NCBI GenBank assembly: GCA_018004935.1
Contig: JAGNBF010000005.1
Span: 1-64,000 of the forward strand
Source: Chloroflexota bacterium
GTDB lineage: Bacteria; Chloroflexota; Anaerolineae; Promineifilales; Promineifilaceae
DNA: 64,000 nt
Reading direction: 5' to 3'
How positions within the stretch are numbered: the first letter of the stretch is position 1; each line of letters begins with the position of its first letter. A program made the translations under genes and the position numbers. Below are positions 46,573 to 54,679 of this stretch, piece by piece. Under the pieces are notes generated by a model. The model worked only from the letters and a program-made list of their open reading frames with translations, had not been told where the DNA came from and made no database searches.

Positions 46573-46644
46573 TCTATTTTCCTTTCGTTATACTTACCAC
46601 GGCCATAAAGTAACATTTTGTTGGCGACAACAGCCTGGTAGGTT

Positions 46645-46745
46645 TGGGCTGAAGACCCACCCACCGGCGCAGTTGGGGGGCGTCTGCCCCCCAACTGCGC
46701 CGAAAAAATTCCCGCCCGTGGGGGCGGGGTCAGGGGTGGGTTTAG
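46645..46745. repeat. Family D element, copy D5
   Basis: Variable stem CGGCGCAGTTGGGGGGC (46665-46681) pairs with 46686-46702 around GTCT. The constant stem (CCCGCCCGTGGGGGCGGGG) is slightly decayed. Confidence 0.8.
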
Positions 46746-46924
46746 CCCCGAACAAACCGATCCTGAGACGGGTTACAAAAACAGGGTCTCATTTCCGCTA
46801 TAATGGTTGAACGGGTGGCGATTATTGAACGACTTAAATCGCTACGCTCTGAGAAAATATCCGATTTATACCCTTTGGCAGTATAATGAAATGAGGCTTT
46901 ACCTTGTCACTCAATCACAAGTGT

Positions 46925-47905
46925 ATGATACCCAACTATCCTCAACGTCTCTCGCTTGCTCACCTGCCCACCCCCTTACACCCTCTGGAACGTCTGACGC
47001 ACCATCTGGGTGGTCCCCGTTTATTCATCAAACGGGATGATCAGACGGGTCTGGCTGGCGGGGGCAACAAAACGCGCAAATTAGAATTTCTCCTGGCAGA
47101 AGCCCTGGCCCAAGGGTGCGATCATCTCATCACCGTTGGTGGGCCACAAAGCAATCATTGCCGTCAAACTGCGGCCGCGGCCGCACATTATGGCCTTTCC
47201 TGTAGCCTTGTCTTTAATGGCGACCCCCCTGCCACCCTCACCGGCAATCTCCTTCTCGACAGACTCCTGGGAGCACATCTTTACTGGTCCGGCTCGCGGC
47301 CGCGGGCCGAACGTCTACAAGAGGTCATTGTTGAAGTCAAAAAGATGGGCCGAAACCCATTCGTCATTCCCCTCGGTGGCTCCAATGTGATGGGAGCGGC
47401 AGGTTATGTACTGGCAATGGAAGAGTTAATGAGCCAGGTTGCGGCCGCGGAACAAAACATAGACTTCATCATTGTTGCCAGCAGTAGCGGGGGTACACAG
47501 GCCGGTATGACCCTGGGCGCACATATTTATGGTTTCCATGGTCAGATCATCGGCATCAGCATTGATCATGAGGCCAGCGACTTAAAAATGCACGTGGCCG
47601 CACTGTCTACCGCTACAGCCACCCATCTCGGGCTGGGCACCCTCTCTGTAGTAGACCGTATAGAAGTCAACGATGATTATCTTGGGGAAGGTTATGGGGT
47701 TTTGGGAGAAGTGGAACGAGAAGCGATACAAATGGTGGCCCAATTAGAAGGCATCTTACTTGATCCCGTTTACACCGGGCGAGCAATGGCCGGTTTGATC
47801 GATCTGATTCGTTGGGGAGCCTTTACCCGGCGACAAACCGTCCTCTTCTGGCACACGGGAGGTGCTCCCGCCCTCTTCGCTTACGGCGAAAAACTTCTCC
47901 GCTAA
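46925..47905 (+). CDS. PLP-dependent D-cysteine desulfhydrase / ACC deaminase family enzyme
   Basis: 326 residues, fold-type II PLP enzyme. The PLP lysine lies in GGGNKTRKLEFLLAEA, with ITVGGPQSNHCRQTAAAAA and SSSGGTQAGMTLGA as the cofactor phosphate and substrate loops. The family members deaminate or desulfhydrate D-cysteine (pyruvate, H2S, ammonia) or open the ring of ACC; QSNHCRQTAA fits D-cysteine desulfhydrase more than ACC deaminase, but this is uncertain. A TTG seven codons upstream is also open; no ribosome site is clear for either. A TATAAT lies at 46882-46887. Single gene, flanked by family D repeats on both sides. Confidence 0.85.
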   Translation: MIPNYPQRLSLAHLPTPLHPLERLTHHLGGPRLFIKRDDQTGLAGGGNKTRKLEFLLAEALAQGCDHLITVGGPQSNHCRQTAAAAAHYGLSCSLVFNGDPPATLTGNLLLDRLLGAHLYWSGSRPRAERLQEVIVEVKKMGRNPFVIPLGGSNVMGAAGYVLAMEELMSQVAAAEQNIDFIIVASSSGGTQAGMTLGAHIYGFHGQIIGISIDHEASDLKMHVAALSTATATHLGLGTLSVVDRIEVNDDYLGEGYGVLGEVEREAIQMVAQLEGILLDPVYTGRAMAGLIDLIRWGAFTRRQTVLFWHTGGAPALFAYGEKLLR

Positions 47906-47918
47906 AAAGGGGATCAAT

Positions 47919-47975
47919 TTCGGGTGCGGTTTGGTGGGCGGACGCCCACCAAACCGCACCCGTTGGGTTTCCCTC
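47919..47975. repeat. Family D variable stem, copy D6
   Basis: CGGGTGCGGTTTGGTGGGCG (47921-47940) pairs perfectly with 47943-47962. The constant stem is missing. It lies between the convergent PLP-enzyme and jag genes and may act as a terminator, though without T-tract. Confidence 0.75.
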
Positions 47976-48094
47976 TCGGATTTGACGAATTTATGACCTA
48001 CCTCTGGATGTAGCACCGCCTTTCCCAGCTGTGCGTCCTCTGGTGACAACCCAAAACGCCAAACTCCAAAGAAGGTTTTCTCCGACAAACCGAC

Positions 48095-48967
48095 CTAACG
48101 CTCCGGATAAATCCGTACCCGGCGGCGATCCCCAGTACCCGTACTTTGAGTATACACCCCTTTAAAATTACGCAAGGCCATATGAATGGCCCGGCGTTCA
48201 TGGGGGGGCATGGGTTCAAGAGTTACCGGGCGGCGCTGTTTAGTCACTTTACGAGCCATTCGCTCCGCCAGGCGAGCCAGAGCCTCTTTGCGCCGTAGCC
48301 GATACGATTCCACATCCAGGGTAAAAGTGGCTTTGCGTTGCAGTTTATGGCTTACCATCAGGCGAGCTATAAACTGAATGGAATCCAGAGTTTCCCCCCG
48401 TTGTCCAATCAACATCCCCAGATCATTGCCCGTCAGGTTAACCATGTTAATCTGCCGCCCCGTCATATCATCCGGCTCAGAAACAGTCACCTGGATGTCG
48501 GCAATAATACTGAGGTAGTTGAGAATGGTTTGCACCACCTCTGTAACCGCGGCCGCTTCTGCGGCCAATTCAGCTTCAGAGAGAGGTCCCTGTTCTTCAA
48601 CCTCTTCCTCACTTTCTTCATGTTCTACGACTGTAGGTTTGGGTTTGGGAGTAGGAGTAGGAGTAAGTGGGGGGGGAGGCGCGGCCGCGACTGGGGGTTT
48701 TACCGGAGCCGTCACCACCGGGGCAGGTCGAGCTGGGGGTTCAACGGGGGACAAACGGGTAGGTGCAACTTCAGGCACAACCGCTGTAGCCGTTAGCCGC
48801 ACCAGTGCGGGGCGTCCACCCAGGCCAAACAGCCCCCGACTGCCCTCATCTAAAATGTCAATTGCTACTTCATCACGATTCAGCCCCATTTCCGCCAGCC
48901 CTTTGGCAATGGCTGAATCCACATCTGTACCTTTCATTTCGATGGTTCGTTTGCTGGTCATATTCAT
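48095..48967 (-). CDS. khpB: Jag/KhpB RNA-binding protein
   Basis: 290 residues. N-terminal Jag_N domain (EMKGTDVDSAIAKGLAEMGL, GLFGLGGRPALVRL), a Pro/Ala/Glu-rich linker of about 90 residues (PTPTPKPKPTVVEHEESEEE), a KH domain with GMLIGQRGETLD, and an R3H domain (MPPHERRAIHMALRNF). KhpB pairs with KhpA to bind RNA and affects cell elongation in Firmicutes; this role is known from relatives, not shown here. It is last in rpmH-rnpA-yidD-PQQ-yidC-jag, 105 bp after yidC. The linker is longer than usual, and two GCGGCCGC sites fall in it. Confidence 0.93.
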   Translation of the reverse strand: MNMTSKRTIEMKGTDVDSAIAKGLAEMGLNRDEVAIDILDEGSRGLFGLGGRPALVRLTATAVVPEVAPTRLSPVEPPARPAPVVTAPVKPPVAAAPPPPLTPTPTPKPKPTVVEHEESEEEVEEQGPLSEAELAAEAAAVTEVVQTILNYLSIIADIQVTVSEPDDMTGRQINMVNLTGNDLGMLIGQRGETLDSIQFIARLMVSHKLQRKATFTLDVESYRLRRKEALARLAERMARKVTKQRRPVTLEPMPPHERRAIHMALRNFKGVYTQSTGTGDRRRVRIYPER

Positions 48968-49072
48968 TTCTCACTATCCACTGATGGCAAAACCAGACGC
49001 AAACAAAACACGCATTCTGTCTTAGTCAGAGGCAAGTACGCCCCACAGTCTGAAGAGTTACCGCTGTTTTAT

Positions 49073-49951
49073 TTACCGTTTACCGGTTTGTCCTTTCTTT
49101 TTGGCTTGTTGTTTACGTGTAGCTGTGCGCCCATTAGTTGAAGGCTGATTCTTGCTGGCTTCGACTTTTTTAGCTGGTTCTTCACCATCATCGGCAAAAA
49201 TAACTTGAGGTTTAGGACGGGATGCCGCTTCTTCTTTCAGGCGTTGCATATGCTGTCTGGTAATGTACCCCTGGCCAATACCGATCAGGTTGGAAACAAT
49301 GAAGTAAATGGATAGACCAGAGGGGAAACTCAAGGAAAACATGCCAAACATGAGGGGCATGGTGTAAAGCATGGAACGGGACATTGCGGCCGCGGGGTTT
49401 TCTTGCTCACCTTGCGCCGGGGCCGTCGGCGCGGGCATAGATAATTTCTGTTGCAGGTACATTCCCCCACCCACCAAAATGGGCAGAATATACCACGGAT
49501 CCGGCTGAGCCAGATTCAGCCACAAAAATTTATTGGCAATCGGTAATAATTTAGACAGGTCTACCAATCCGGTACGCAAAGAGAGTTCATACAAATCCAA
49601 AGGAGTTGAACCCAATGTATACTGAATCGCCCGATACATCCCGATAAGAATGGGGAACTGCACCAACGTAGGCAAACAACCCATCAAGGCATCAGCCGGG
49701 TTGTAACCAATCCGCGCAAATTCCTCTTGCATCTTCTGCGGGTTATCCCGATATTTTTTCTGAATCGCCTGAATTTGCGGTTGCATTTCCTGCGTTTGAA
49801 TCATAGAACGCTGTTGGCGCAGATTCAACGGCATCGTAATGAGGCGAATAATGATTGTAAAAACGGTGATCGCCAGGATGTAATTGTGTCCCAGGAATTG
49901 GTACAGAAGCAAGAGGCTTTCTGTCAAAAGGTTGTAGAATGCATCAAACAT
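49073..49951 (-). CDS. yidC: Membrane protein insertase YidC
   Basis: 292 residues, the short Gram-positive-like form without a large periplasmic domain. Five membrane helices; the conserved hydrophilic-groove arginine is R36 (TIIIRLITMPL). The cytosolic hairpin (QQRSMIQTQEMQPQIQAIQK) and CLPTLVQFPILIGMYRAIQY match the family. The tail is basic (AKKKGQTGKR), suited to ribosome contact. It inserts membrane proteins alone or with SecYEG. It lies 29 bp after the PQQ-propeller lipoprotein gene. Confidence 0.95.
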   Translation of the reverse strand: MFDAFYNLLTESLLLLYQFLGHNYILAITVFTIIIRLITMPLNLRQQRSMIQTQEMQPQIQAIQKKYRDNPQKMQEEFARIGYNPADALMGCLPTLVQFPILIGMYRAIQYTLGSTPLDLYELSLRTGLVDLSKLLPIANKFLWLNLAQPDPWYILPILVGGGMYLQQKLSMPAPTAPAQGEQENPAAAMSRSMLYTMPLMFGMFSLSFPSGLSIYFIVSNLIGIGQGYITRQHMQRLKEEAASRPKPQVIFADDGEEPAKKVEASKNQPSTNGRTATRKQQAKKKGQTGKR

Positions 49952-49980
49952 GTGAACTCACCTTATAACCCCATTGAGGG

Positions 49981-51150
49981 TTATTCTGCTGGGACATACT
50001 CCCAATTCAAATCACCATTTTCCTGATTATACACGTTTACCTGAAATTGGTTGTCGAAACGGGCACCGGTCTTTATGACAGCTACCAGATTATCCTGAAC
50101 CAAAACGGGTACGGTAAAAATAGGACCAGGGGTTGTTTTGCGCCATATTTCCGCACCATCTTCTTTATCCAAGGCGAGAATCTCTCCGGTCAACTCGTCC
50201 AGGTCGGTTGAATCACCAATGGTGGCGGCAAGGTAAAGACGTTCACCATTCACAACCGGGGTGGCTTGAATATGTTCAGTGACTTGTTGTTGCCATAATT
50301 CGGCTCCGGTCAGAGCATTTACGGCATAAACATTCCCTGCTCGATCCGCAAAGTAAAGGGACTCCCCTTCTAAAACGGGTGCGCCCCACAACCAATCTTT
50401 AGCCGGGAAACTCCATACCTCACTGCCATCCTCTAAACTGAGGGCATGGACATGGCTATCGAAACCGGCGACATAAATCAGGTCTGGGCCAACTGCCGGA
50501 GCGGAAGGAATCGCGGCCGCGAACTCATGTTGCCACAATTCTTCGCCACTATCAGCCGCAATAGCATACAGGTGTTTATCCAATGAAGTGAGATAAACCA
50601 CCCCATCCTGATAGGCTGGTTTACCCCAAATGGCATGTTCGGCGGCGAAACTCCACTGCACCGAGCCATCTTCTACATCCAACGCGTATAAAATCCCATC
50701 AGCCGTCCCAATGAAGGCTTGAGTTTCCGTCAACAAAGGGGGTGCCACAATACGGTCTCGCGCTACACCACTCACAGGGGGCCACAATTGATCGGGTGAT
50801 GATTCCTGCAAGTTTTCTAAACCGTAAATAGAAACGGTAATACTAGAGGAAAACGTGCCCCCAGACGCCCCAAAATCCCCCAAGATCATGCGATCTCCGG
50901 CAATAGCCGGGGAAGCAAAAAAGCCGGCACGACCGGCTTCTGGGGGGTATGTCCAGAGAAGTTCTTCGCTGGCAACATCCAGAGCATAAATGATGGGGCC
51001 AGCAGTAATATAGACGTTTTGATTATCAGTACTTAGACCCGGCCAGTTGTTGTTACCACCAACAGCCTGACCACAGGCGGCCAGAACCAGGGCCATAAGC
51101 AAGAATATAAAGAAAACAGACCGCATACGCGGCCGCGGTTGTGCGTACAA
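49981..51150 (-). CDS. PQQ/BamB-like beta-propeller lipoprotein in the yidC operon
   Basis: 389 residues. Signal VFFIFLLMALVLAACG gives a lipobox cysteine. The mature protein is a beta-propeller of PQQ-like blades (VYITAGPIIYALDVASEELLW, TADGILYALDVEDGSVQW, SLDKHLYAIAADSGEELW, AGFDSHVHALSLEDGSEVW, DRAGNVYAVNALTGAELW). Blades resemble BamB, so a scaffold or assembly role at the membrane is plausible. TTG at 51150 was chosen because GGAGG lies 7 bases upstream; an ATG ten codons earlier overlaps yidD by 17 bases, and an ATG at residue 9 is a further option. Insertion between yidD and yidC is unusual. Confidence 0.85.
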   Translation of the reverse strand: MYAQPRPRMRSVFFIFLLMALVLAACGQAVGGNNNWPGLSTDNQNVYITAGPIIYALDVASEELLWTYPPEAGRAGFFASPAIAGDRMILGDFGASGGTFSSSITVSIYGLENLQESSPDQLWPPVSGVARDRIVAPPLLTETQAFIGTADGILYALDVEDGSVQWSFAAEHAIWGKPAYQDGVVYLTSLDKHLYAIAADSGEELWQHEFAAAIPSAPAVGPDLIYVAGFDSHVHALSLEDGSEVWSFPAKDWLWGAPVLEGESLYFADRAGNVYAVNALTGAELWQQQVTEHIQATPVVNGERLYLAATIGDSTDLDELTGEILALDKEDGAEIWRKTTPGPIFTVPVLVQDNLVAVIKTGARFDNQFQVNVYNQENGDLNWEYVPAE

Positions 51151-51163
51151 CAAAGGACCTCCC

Positions 51164-51373
51164 TTAGGGAACAGGGTCATACCCCCCTGGATTAAATGGG
51201 TGACACCGGGAGATGCGCTTCACCGCCATCCAGCCCCCTTTCAGAAAACCATATTTGGCAATGGCTTCGTATCCGTAATGGGAACAGGTTGGCGTAAAGC
51301 GACAACTGGGGGGAAATAAAGGAGAAATAAACCGCTGATAAAAGCGAATAAGGAATAGGGCAATTTGTTTCAT
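51164..51373 (-). CDS. yidD: Membrane protein insertion efficiency factor YidD
   Basis: 69 residues, full length. Typical [30 protein letters not shown], and a closing [20 protein letters not shown] small amphipathic membrane-associated protein that helps YidC-dependent insertion. Its start overlaps the stop of rnpA by four bases (ATGA), so translation is coupled. Confidence 0.96.
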   Translation of the reverse strand: MKQIALFLIRFYQRFISPLFPPSCRFTPTCSHYGYEAIAKYGFLKGGWMAVKRISRCHPFNPGGYDPVP

Positions 51374-51738
51374 GGCCCACTTACACCTTTATCCGCCGTC
51401 GGCTGGAGGAGATGTGCCCGTTGGAGAAGTTGTACCGCGGCCGCAAAAACTTCTTCGTAATTGGCTTGTGCCGTTTTATCACGAGCCACGATCATACAAT
51501 CCCAACCTGGGGCAATCTGGTTCAGGCAATGGCGTGTGGCTTCCCGCAACAAGCGCTTGGCCCGATTACGTTGCACCGCTTTGCCCACACGGCGCCCGGC
51601 CACAAAAGCAAAGCGGGTCTGTTGTCGTTGGTTGGCCAGCACATAAAGTGTGGCCAGAGGGTGATGCCAATGTTTACCCTTCTGCCGCACGGCACTGATT
51701 TCTGCTGTATGCCGCAGACGATAAGGGGCTGGCAACAT
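51370..51738 (-). CDS. rnpA: Ribonuclease P protein component
   Basis: 122 residues. The RNR signature is [19 protein letters not shown], with [14 protein letters not shown] before it. It supports the RNase P RNA in cutting tRNA 5' leaders. It starts 20 bp after rpmH, the classical order, and overlaps yidD at its end. Confidence 0.96.
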   Translation of the reverse strand: MLPAPYRLRHTAEISAVRQKGKHWHHPLATLYVLANQRQQTRFAFVAGRRVGKAVQRNRAKRLLREATRHCLNQIAPGWDCMIVARDKTAQANYEEVFAAAVQLLQRAHLLQPTADKGVSGP

Positions 51739-51758
51739 CCTCTAGCCTCGGGACAGCA

Positions 51759-51983
51759 TCAACCCTTACCACCAGTTGCTGATTTGACAGAGCGGTAAGC
51801 AGTGGCTTTGCTGGCCTTCCAGTTAATCCGTTTCACATGTTCATTCATGCTGACGGTGAGCTGGTGGCGGCCTTTAGCCCGGCGGGCTTTCAGAACATTA
51901 CGACCATCCTGGCTTTTCATACGGGCACGAAAACCATGTACCCGCATACGACGACGAATTTTTGGTTGATAAGTACGTTTCAT
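51759..51983 (-). CDS. rpmH: Ribosomal protein bL34 with C-terminal extension
   Basis: 74 residues. The first 44 ([20 protein letters not shown] ... KGRHQLTV) are a complete bL34. A further 30 residues ([20 protein letters not shown] and a tail [10 protein letters not shown]) follow, while most bL34 proteins end at 44-47. The extension is basic, consistent with rRNA contact. It heads the operon and has an attenuator-like leader. Confidence 0.95.
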   Translation of the reverse strand: MKRTYQPKIRRRMRVHGFRARMKSQDGRNVLKARRAKGRHQLTVSMNEHVKRINWKASKATAYRSVKSATGGKG

Positions 51984-51997
51984 CTCTCTGCATCTCC

Positions 51998-52021
51998 AAA
52001 AAAATAGGGCTTATCGCCCTA
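51998..52021 (-). terminator. Intrinsic terminator inside the rpmH leader (attenuator candidate)
   Basis: On the minus strand TAGGGC GATAA GCCCTA followed by seven T. It lies between the promoter at 52064-52092 and the rpmH start at 51983, so transcripts must pass it. Confidence 0.65.
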
Positions 52022-52038
52022 AGAGTTTGCCACAATCA

Positions 52039-52059
52039 TGCCTTTTTCCATAAAAGGCA
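52039..52059 (-). promoter_or_regulatory. Hairpin at the 5' end of the rpmH leader
   Basis: TGCCTTTTATGGAAAAAGGCA on the minus strand (stem of about 8 pairs), close to the predicted transcription start at about 52056. Confidence 0.5.
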
Positions 52060-52063
52060 GGGA

Positions 52064-52092
52064 ATTATACCTGAGGCGAGCAGGGGTAGCAA
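52064..52092 (-). promoter_or_regulatory. Promoter of the rpmH-rnpA-yidD-yidC-jag operon
   Basis: On the minus strand TTGCTA (52092..52087), 17 bases, TATAAT (52069..52064). Confidence 0.7.
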
Positions 52093-52108
52093 ATGGGGTA
52101 TAGCACCA

Positions 52109-52196
52109 CTTAGGGTTCGCCCGTAAATAACTTTGGAACTGGCTGTGTCCGGTCTTCTGGCCGCGCCACCTAGCTTAATCTTGAGCGAACCCTAAG
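52109..52196. repeat. Family A MITE-like element, complete copy A9
   Basis: Perfect 12-bp terminal inverted repeats CTTAGGGTTCGC (52109-52120) and GCGAACCCTAAG (52185-52196), with the family A core between. This 88-bp copy defines the element ends; the same ends recur at 12391-12412, 18824-18840 and 63491-63502. Confidence 0.8.
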
Positions 52197-52247
52197 AGTA
52201 ATTGCCGACTCGGCTTTCCCCTCTCAACTCTAGAGACAAGAAGTTTT

Positions 52248-52370
52248 GGGTCTTCGGGATTTCAGGGGGTTGACACTATCTGTAGGGGCAACCCTTGTGG
52301 TTGCCCTTGGCGGGGCAGGCACAAGGCCAGCCCCTACATGTAGCCACACCCCGCGAATTCCGAAAGAGCC
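52248..52370. repeat. Family E MITE-like element, copy E3
   Basis: GGGTCTTCGGGATTTC at the left, GAATTCCGAAAGAGCC at the right, and GGGCAACCCTTGTGGTTGCC inside. Confidence 0.75.
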
Positions 52371-52459
52371 GAAGTTTTCTCAAGGGGGCAAAAGGGACGG
52401 CAAAGCATCTCCTTTTACCCCCAGATCAGGTTCCTTTCCCAAACCAGGGGAGCATCTTT

Positions 52460-53050
52460 CTATTGACCAGCGATGGAATGCGGCCGCGATATGCCGTTGC
52501 CATAATACCCATGCGTGTGCGCCACAATACGCCGCTGTTGTTCAGTTTGCAACCGGTGGATGCGCCGTTGCAGATAAGGGGAGAAGTAACCAGCATAACG
52601 AGCCTGGAGATCAGGCAACATCCAATCATTGCCGGTGACGCGGCCGCGACAGTTCAGCTCACCACAGGCACAAGTAAACTCATCATAGGGCACACTATCA
52701 CTCATGGCATAATCAAAACAGACCTCTTCGCCAGGATAAATATCCCGCAGAGCCACCACCGAAATCTGTCCACTCAGCCCCGCATTGGGGTTACAAGAAT
52801 GGTTGATAAAATCCCCCCCTTCCGGCTCCGGGGTCAACAAAAAGGCATTTTCATCTACCTGAACCGCATATTGCCGTTCAGCGTGATCCACTTGCTGAAT
52901 CTCTTCCAGATTCATAATGACCCCACCCCAAACAATGAGTAAATCCCCAACAGGGATAAAGGTGCGGGCAAACAAACCATGACTGCCTTTTTGATCAAAG
53001 TTCCGGGCTTCGATTTTGGACGAAAGGTAATGGGTATGGGTTAATTTCAC
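52460..53050 (-). CDS. SET-domain protein 1
   Basis: 196 residues. SET core: SHGLFARTFIPVGDLLIVWG, the NHSC motif in GDFINHSCNPNAGL, GEEVCFDYAMSD, then a post-SET zinc cluster CACGELNCRG. These are the SAM-binding and active-site features of lysine methyltransferases. A C-terminal tail of about 45 residues carries YAGYFSPYLQRRIHRLQTEQ. The target is unknown; bacterial SET proteins may modify ribosomal or DNA-associated proteins. GCGGCCGC encodes part of CRGRV. A second SET gene lies 245 bp upstream on the same strand. Confidence 0.9.
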   Translation of the reverse strand: MKLTHTHYLSSKIEARNFDQKGSHGLFARTFIPVGDLLIVWGGVIMNLEEIQQVDHAERQYAVQVDENAFLLTPEPEGGDFINHSCNPNAGLSGQISVVALRDIYPGEEVCFDYAMSDSVPYDEFTCACGELNCRGRVTGNDWMLPDLQARYAGYFSPYLQRRIHRLQTEQQRRIVAHTHGYYGNGISRPHSIAGQ

Positions 53051-53294
53051 TGCTTTTTGCTCCTTATATTAGCTGGATGTTAGCTGGAGTTCAGAGCCAG
53101 GATAAAAAATAGAACCAACTCATTCTATTTAATAGCCAGCGCCAAACGCCGAAAGATGTAAGTTGTGTTGTTGCCAGCGGCAACGAATAAGCCCGGACCT
53201 CTCCAGGCGCGATCAAAGAAGGCCAGACGCAATGTCTCATCACCAGCCGCTCAAATGCTGGCAATGGGACAGGTCAAGGCATAAGACCTGGCCC

Positions 53295-53855
53295 TTATGG
53301 CCTGGCCTCTAGCACCGGTCTGTGATGTCCATTTGTGTGTTCTTTTTGGTATTGCTGATGGATGCGTCGTTGCAGGTAAGGCGAAAAGTACCCGGCATAT
53401 CGCTTTTGCAGTTCTGGGCGTTGCCAATCATTACCACTAACGCGGCCGCGACAACTAGCCGTACCACAACCACAATCAAACTCATCGTAAGCCGAGCCAT
53501 CGCTCATGGCATAGTCAAAACAGATTTCCTCACCCGCCATAATGGCCCGTAAAGCGACCAACGACACATTACCCTGCAAACCCGCATTGGGCTGGCAGGA
53601 ATGGTTAATCATCTCCGCCGGATCGTCCGGGCGCAGTGGCACCTGAAATATGTCCTCTTCTACCTGGAGACTGTGCTGACGGGCATGGGGAGGAAGCTGG
53701 TGGAATTGCTCCCCGGTTAGCATATAGCCACCCCAAACAACGATGAGTTCCCCTTTTTTTAATGGCTCTTGGGCATAAATGCCATATCCCCCCTTATCTG
53801 GATGCTGGCGCATTTCCAGTTTAGGTGAGAGGTAATTGCCAGGTAATTCAGTCAT
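53295..53855 (-). CDS. SET-domain protein 2 (paralogue)
   Basis: 186 residues. Same layout: GGYGIYAQEPLKKGELIVVW, NHSCQPNAGL, GEEICFDYAMSD, post-SET CGCGTASCRGRVSGNDW, and the shared tail RYAGYFSPYLQRRIH. Clearly a duplicate of protein 1, yet diverged. Start at 53855 (MTELPGNYL) because AGGAG lies 8 bases upstream; the frame is open a further 37 codons. GCGGCCGC again falls in the CRGRV codons. Gap 53051-53294 between the two holds only the ribosome site of protein 1. Confidence 0.9.
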   Translation of the reverse strand: MTELPGNYLSPKLEMRQHPDKGGYGIYAQEPLKKGELIVVWGGYMLTGEQFHQLPPHARQHSLQVEEDIFQVPLRPDDPAEMINHSCQPNAGLQGNVSLVALRAIMAGEEICFDYAMSDGSAYDEFDCGCGTASCRGRVSGNDWQRPELQKRYAGYFSPYLQRRIHQQYQKEHTNGHHRPVLEARP

Positions 53856-54091
53856 CTGTATCACTCCTTGCTGGTTTGTGCGGCCGCGCCGTAAGCAAAC
53901 GTAACCAGAGGAACGTCCGTTGACGCGAATGGCTTGATTGTTGGGGCATCGGTTCATTGTCACCATATGAAATCCCCAGTAGATGATTTCCTTTTTCAGA
54001 CATACAACCTCTCCTTACTAAGGGCCGATAAACAGGGTTAGCGTGAGCCTTGCAACTCTCATCATCGGTTATTTCCCGGCACCAACCCAAT

Positions 54092-54110
54092 AAAAAACAG
54101 GGCTACCCTG
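54092..54110 (-). terminator. Possible intrinsic terminator, minus strand
   Basis: CAGGG TAG CCCTG followed by six T on the minus strand. The stem is short (5 pairs). It would stop transcripts entering from the YhhN gene ahead of SET 2. Confidence 0.4.
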
Positions 54111-54342
54111 ACCACCTAAATGGGTAAGCAAAAATACCTTGCGGGTATTGCGTATTGCATAGGGCGCGTTACACCTCACTATTTTGTGCAAAGCGGCCTA
54201 TGGAGTACGAAGACCAGAAAAGAACTTTCGCCACGCGGGGGTCAGAATGCCCTGTTCTCGTGTTTTGCGAATGTACGTTAGAATGTTACCTGATTTTGGA
54301 GTGAATACAAGTATCGTCTCTGCACGACAGCAATTCCCCTTG

Positions 54343-54468
54343 TGAACGGTAAGCGTTCCGTTAATCCGCCCGGCGGTCAAACCGCCAAACTCAACGTACC
54401 CGGCCCTACAGGCTAAAATAGCAGGCCAACGGCCTTCGTAGTCATAGCTCGGCCCGTTTTACGACCAG
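54343..54468. repeat. Family H then family I repeats
   Basis: 54343-54400: GAACGGTAAGCGTTCCGTTA then ATCCGCCCGGCGGTCAAACC. 54411-54468: AGGCTAAAATAGCAGGCCAA then CGGCCTTCGTAG and CTCGGCCCGTTTTACG. The stretch 53856-54340 upstream shows no gene. Confidence 0.7.
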
Positions 54469-54502
54469 GCGGCCTCTACTTTTTTAGAGACTCAGGTCAA
54501 AC

Positions 54503-54630
54503 TGACCCTCCCCCCTGCCCCTTCACGCGGGAAAACCCCATTCGGGTCATTTTTCGCGGGCGTCCACCCGCGAAAAATGACCCAAGAAAAAGTTCCCCAC
54601 CCCTGGAGGCGGGGTTAGGGATGGGAGAAG
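54503..54630. repeat. Family D element, copy D7
   Basis: Variable stem GGGTCATTTTTCGCGGG (54544-54560) pairs perfectly with 54567-54583. The constant stem CCCCACCCCTGGAGGCGGGG has decayed. Confidence 0.75.
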
Positions 54631-54679
54631 CTCGATACCGGTATTAATTTATTAGATCTCAATAGCTGTACCACTCTTA

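Noticed and set aside
51984-52459. Replication origin next to rpmH
   Set aside because: No dnaA or dnaN is present and no cluster of DnaA boxes was seen; the gap is filled by the leader and repeats.
52295-52942. A 215-codon plus-strand frame across a family E repeat and SET protein 1
   Set aside because: It is antisense to the SET gene and begins within a repeat; no motif.
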